A DNA stretch of 7,211 bases from DAISJD01 sp036821645 (lineage in GTDB: Bacteria > Pseudomonadota > Alphaproteobacteria > ATCC43930 > CGMCC-115725). Shown one piece after another: positions 5,937 through 7,211 of this stretch (positions are counted from its first letter, which is position 1; each line of letters starts with the position of its first letter). The notes under the pieces are model-generated. The model saw only the letters and a list, made by a program, of their open reading frames with translations. It was not told the origin of the DNA and did not search any database. The DNA lies in NCBI GenBank assembly GCA_036821645.1, contig DAISJD010000145.1, positions 1 through 7,211 of the forward strand, written 5' to 3'. Made by a program: the position numbers and the translations under genes.

Positions 5937-7037
5937 TCATGAAAGAATTTTCATGAGATTCTCAAGATCTGGCGGCAAAGGACTTTCAAAACAAAGCGCT
6001 TGCCCCGTCACCGGATGGTTGAAACCCAAAAGGGCAGCATGCAGGGCTTGGCGCTTAAACCCGGACAGCGCCGCAATCGCCTCCGGCGACAAATGCCGCG
6101 TGCGACCGGGCCGCGTGCGGCCATAGGTCGGATCGCCCACGAGACCATGGCCCATCTCGGTCATATGAACGCGGATCTGATGGGTGCGTCCGGTCTCAAG
6201 GCGACATTCGACCAGGGCCGCAGTCAAGCCCAGCGGCTTCAATACCTGATAATGGGTGATTGCCGGTTTGCCGCCGCGCGTGACCACGGCCATTTTTTTC
6301 CGGTTGACGGGGCTGCGCCCGATCAGGGTCTCGATCGTACCTTCGCGTGGACTTGGCATGCCCCAGACGATCGCCTGATAGGCTCGCTCGATCGTATGCT
6401 CGGCAAAGGCCGCCGCGAGATGGGCATGGGCCCGCTCGGTCTTTGCCGCCACGATCAGGCCGGTCGTGTCCTTGTCGATCCGATGCACGATCCCCGGACG
6501 CCGCACGCCACCGATACCCTGCAACGACTGACCGCAATGGGCGAGCAGCGCATTGACCAATGTCGCATCGCGATTGCCGGGGGCGGGATGCACCACGAGC
6601 CCTGCCGGCTTGTCGATCACAATGAGTTGGTCGTCTTCATAGACCACGGCAAGATCGATCGCCTGGGCCTCGGGCGTATCGGCCACCGGTGCCGGAATAT
6701 CGACGACCAAGACCTGTCCCGGCTTCACCCGATGGGACGGATTGGTCAGGATGGCCCCGTCGATCGTCACCCGTCGCGCTTCGATCAGCGCCTTCAAGCG
6801 CGAGCGCGACAGGCCCGACAGTTGGTCGGCCATCACCCGATCCGCCCGATCGCCCGCCGCATCGGACGCGACCACAAGGGTAACGGGACCGACCGGCTGC
6901 GCCGATGATGACACTGCTGGCACGAGATCGGTTGACAGATCGCCCAGATCGTCATCATCCATAAAATCGTCGATCGGCGATTCATCATCGAGATCATCGG
7001 CGTCGGCTGGTGTATAGAAGGGGGGTTTTTGCGTCAT
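5937..7037 (-). CDS. rluD: RluA/RluD-family 23S rRNA pseudouridine synthase
   Basis: This enzyme converts specific uridines of 23S rRNA to pseudouridine; the RluD type acts on helix 69 during large-subunit assembly. From the Met at 7037 the protein has 366 residues. Residues 1-50 are an extension, very acidic between 12 and 37 (14 Asp/Glu of 26). An S4 RNA-binding domain follows at about 60-112 (ADRVMADQLSGLSRSRLKALIEARRV). The catalytic domain runs from about 128 to 356: DDQLIVIDKPAGLVVHP, then HRIDKDTTGL with the catalytic Asp188, then ETGRTHQIRVHM and VGDPTYG. The frame stays open back to 7169, but that longer start overlaps the divergent membrane-protein gene and gives unlikely His/Asp-rich sequence, so I prefer 7037. 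Neither 7037 nor the internal Met at 6962 has a good ribosome binding site, so the start is uncertain. It lies upstream of rpoH on the same strand. The exact target uridine (RluD versus RluC/RluA) is assigned by resemblance only. Confidence 0.93.
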   Translation of the reverse strand: MTQKPPFYTPADADDLDDESPIDDFMDDDDLGDLSTDLVPAVSSSAQPVGPVTLVVASDAAGDRADRVMADQLSGLSRSRLKALIEARRVTIDGAILTNPSHRVKPGQVLVVDIPAPVADTPEAQAIDLAVVYEDDQLIVIDKPAGLVVHPAPGNRDATLVNALLAHCGQSLQGIGGVRRPGIVHRIDKDTTGLIVAAKTERAHAHLAAAFAEHTIERAYQAIVWGMPSPREGTIETLIGRSPVNRKKMAVVTRGGKPAITHYQVLKPLGLTAALVECRLETGRTHQIRVHMTEMGHGLVGDPTYGRTRPGRTRHLSPEAIAALSGFKRQALHAALLGFNHPVTGQALCFESPLPPDLENLMKILS

Positions 7038-7058
7038 GAAGAGAAATGGACCAATAAG

Positions 7059-7211
7059 ATGCGGGCACTGAAAGCCCTTGTGGTGATCATGGGTATCATG
7101 ATCCTGGTCGGCGTTGTGGCATTGATCGTGATCATAGCGAACCGGATCAACCAGCATGGCTCGGCGCAAAGCCGACCCAACCCCGTTTCCGCGACCGGAC
7201 CCCTCCAGACC
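7059..7211 (+). CDS. Start of a small single-pass membrane protein, cut by the window edge (DUF6476-like)
   Basis: This frame runs 51 codons to the window edge without a stop. It begins MRALKALVVIMGIMILVGVV and continues ALIVIIANRINQHG, then a Ser/Pro/Gln-rich polar stretch. The hydrophobic segment at about residues 7-27, preceded by one Arg and one Lys, is a clear membrane anchor with the polar tail probably periplasmic. From memory it resembles the short alphaproteobacterial proteins annotated DUF6476, which sit beside the rluD-rpoH pair; their function is unknown. The gene diverges from the pseudouridine synthase, with 21 bases between the two start codons. There is a weak GGA at 7048-7050 and no strong ribosome binding site. 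Its reality is supported by the coherent membrane segment and the position, and its presence argues against the long alternative start of the opposite gene. Confidence 0.75.
   Translation, partial: MRALKALVVIMGIMILVGVVALIVIIANRINQHGSAQSRPNPVSATGPLQT

Noticed and set aside
6000..6908. 302-codon open frame on the plus strand opposite the pseudouridine synthase
   Set aside because: It is antisense to a clearly conserved enzyme, its composition is typical of a shadow frame (Arg/His/Gly-rich), and no domain is visible.
7038..7169. Longer N-terminus of the pseudouridine synthase beginning at 7169
   Set aside because: It would give a His/Asp-rich leader that is the antisense of a convincing membrane-protein start, and it resembles no part of the RluD family.
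1..7211. Frequent CGATCG/GATC motifs across the window
   Set aside because: The motif recurs within coding regions and fits Asp-Arg and Ile-Asp codon pairs in a moderately GC-rich genome. Without counting against a background model I cannot claim over-representation.
1..7211. CRISPR array, tRNA, insertion sequence, toxin-antitoxin or phage gene
   Set aside because: I saw no regularly spaced repeats, cloverleaf, terminal inverted repeats with a transposase, or phage-type proteins.

Overview
The window reads as chromosome of an alphaproteobacterium. The strongest evidence is the pair rluD-like pseudouridine synthase followed by rpoH on the minus strand, with the start of a small one-helix membrane protein gene diverging from rluD. 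As I recall, this order is common in Alphaproteobacteria. The chemotaxis receptor also ends in the style usual for that class. A Rhodospirillales/Acetobacterales-type genome would fit, but that placement is inference. Base composition is moderately GC-rich in most genes, with distinctly AT-rich patches around 600-840, 1300-1440 and 1540-1620.

Layout. (1) Positions 2-1406, plus strand: two coupled genes for membrane proteins of unknown function. The first is open at the left edge and is probably the C-terminal part of a larger protein, possibly related to a Ser/Thr-kinase-like family. (2) Positions 1407-1688: AT-rich non-coding region with several small inverted repeats, upstream of the next gene. 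(3) Positions 1689-3716, plus: a complete methyl-accepting chemotaxis protein. (4) Positions 3717-3962: non-coding, with two 10-bp direct repeats 21 bp apart upstream of the next gene. (5) Positions 3963-4670, plus: a secreted protein with a signal peptide and a PEP-CTERM-like C-terminal sorting tail. (6) Positions 4671-4810: convergent gap with a 13-bp tandem repeat and a strong two-way terminator hairpin. (7) Positions 4811-5701, minus: rpoH, the heat-shock sigma factor. (8) Positions 5702-5936: the rpoH leader, with a possible promoter and two GC-rich hairpins. (9) Positions 5937-7037, minus: RluD-type pseudouridine synthase with an unusual acidic N-terminus. (10) Positions 7059-7211, plus: the start of a small membrane protein gene, cut by the right edge.

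The genes do not form one pathway. The minus-strand rluD-rpoH block is housekeeping and stress-response. The plus-strand genes concern the envelope and sensing. No mobile element, CRISPR array, tRNA or rRNA was seen. No convincing new multi-gene system is present. The least explained items are the coupled membrane-gene pair at the left edge, the operator-like repeats before the sorted surface protein, and the structured rpoH leader.
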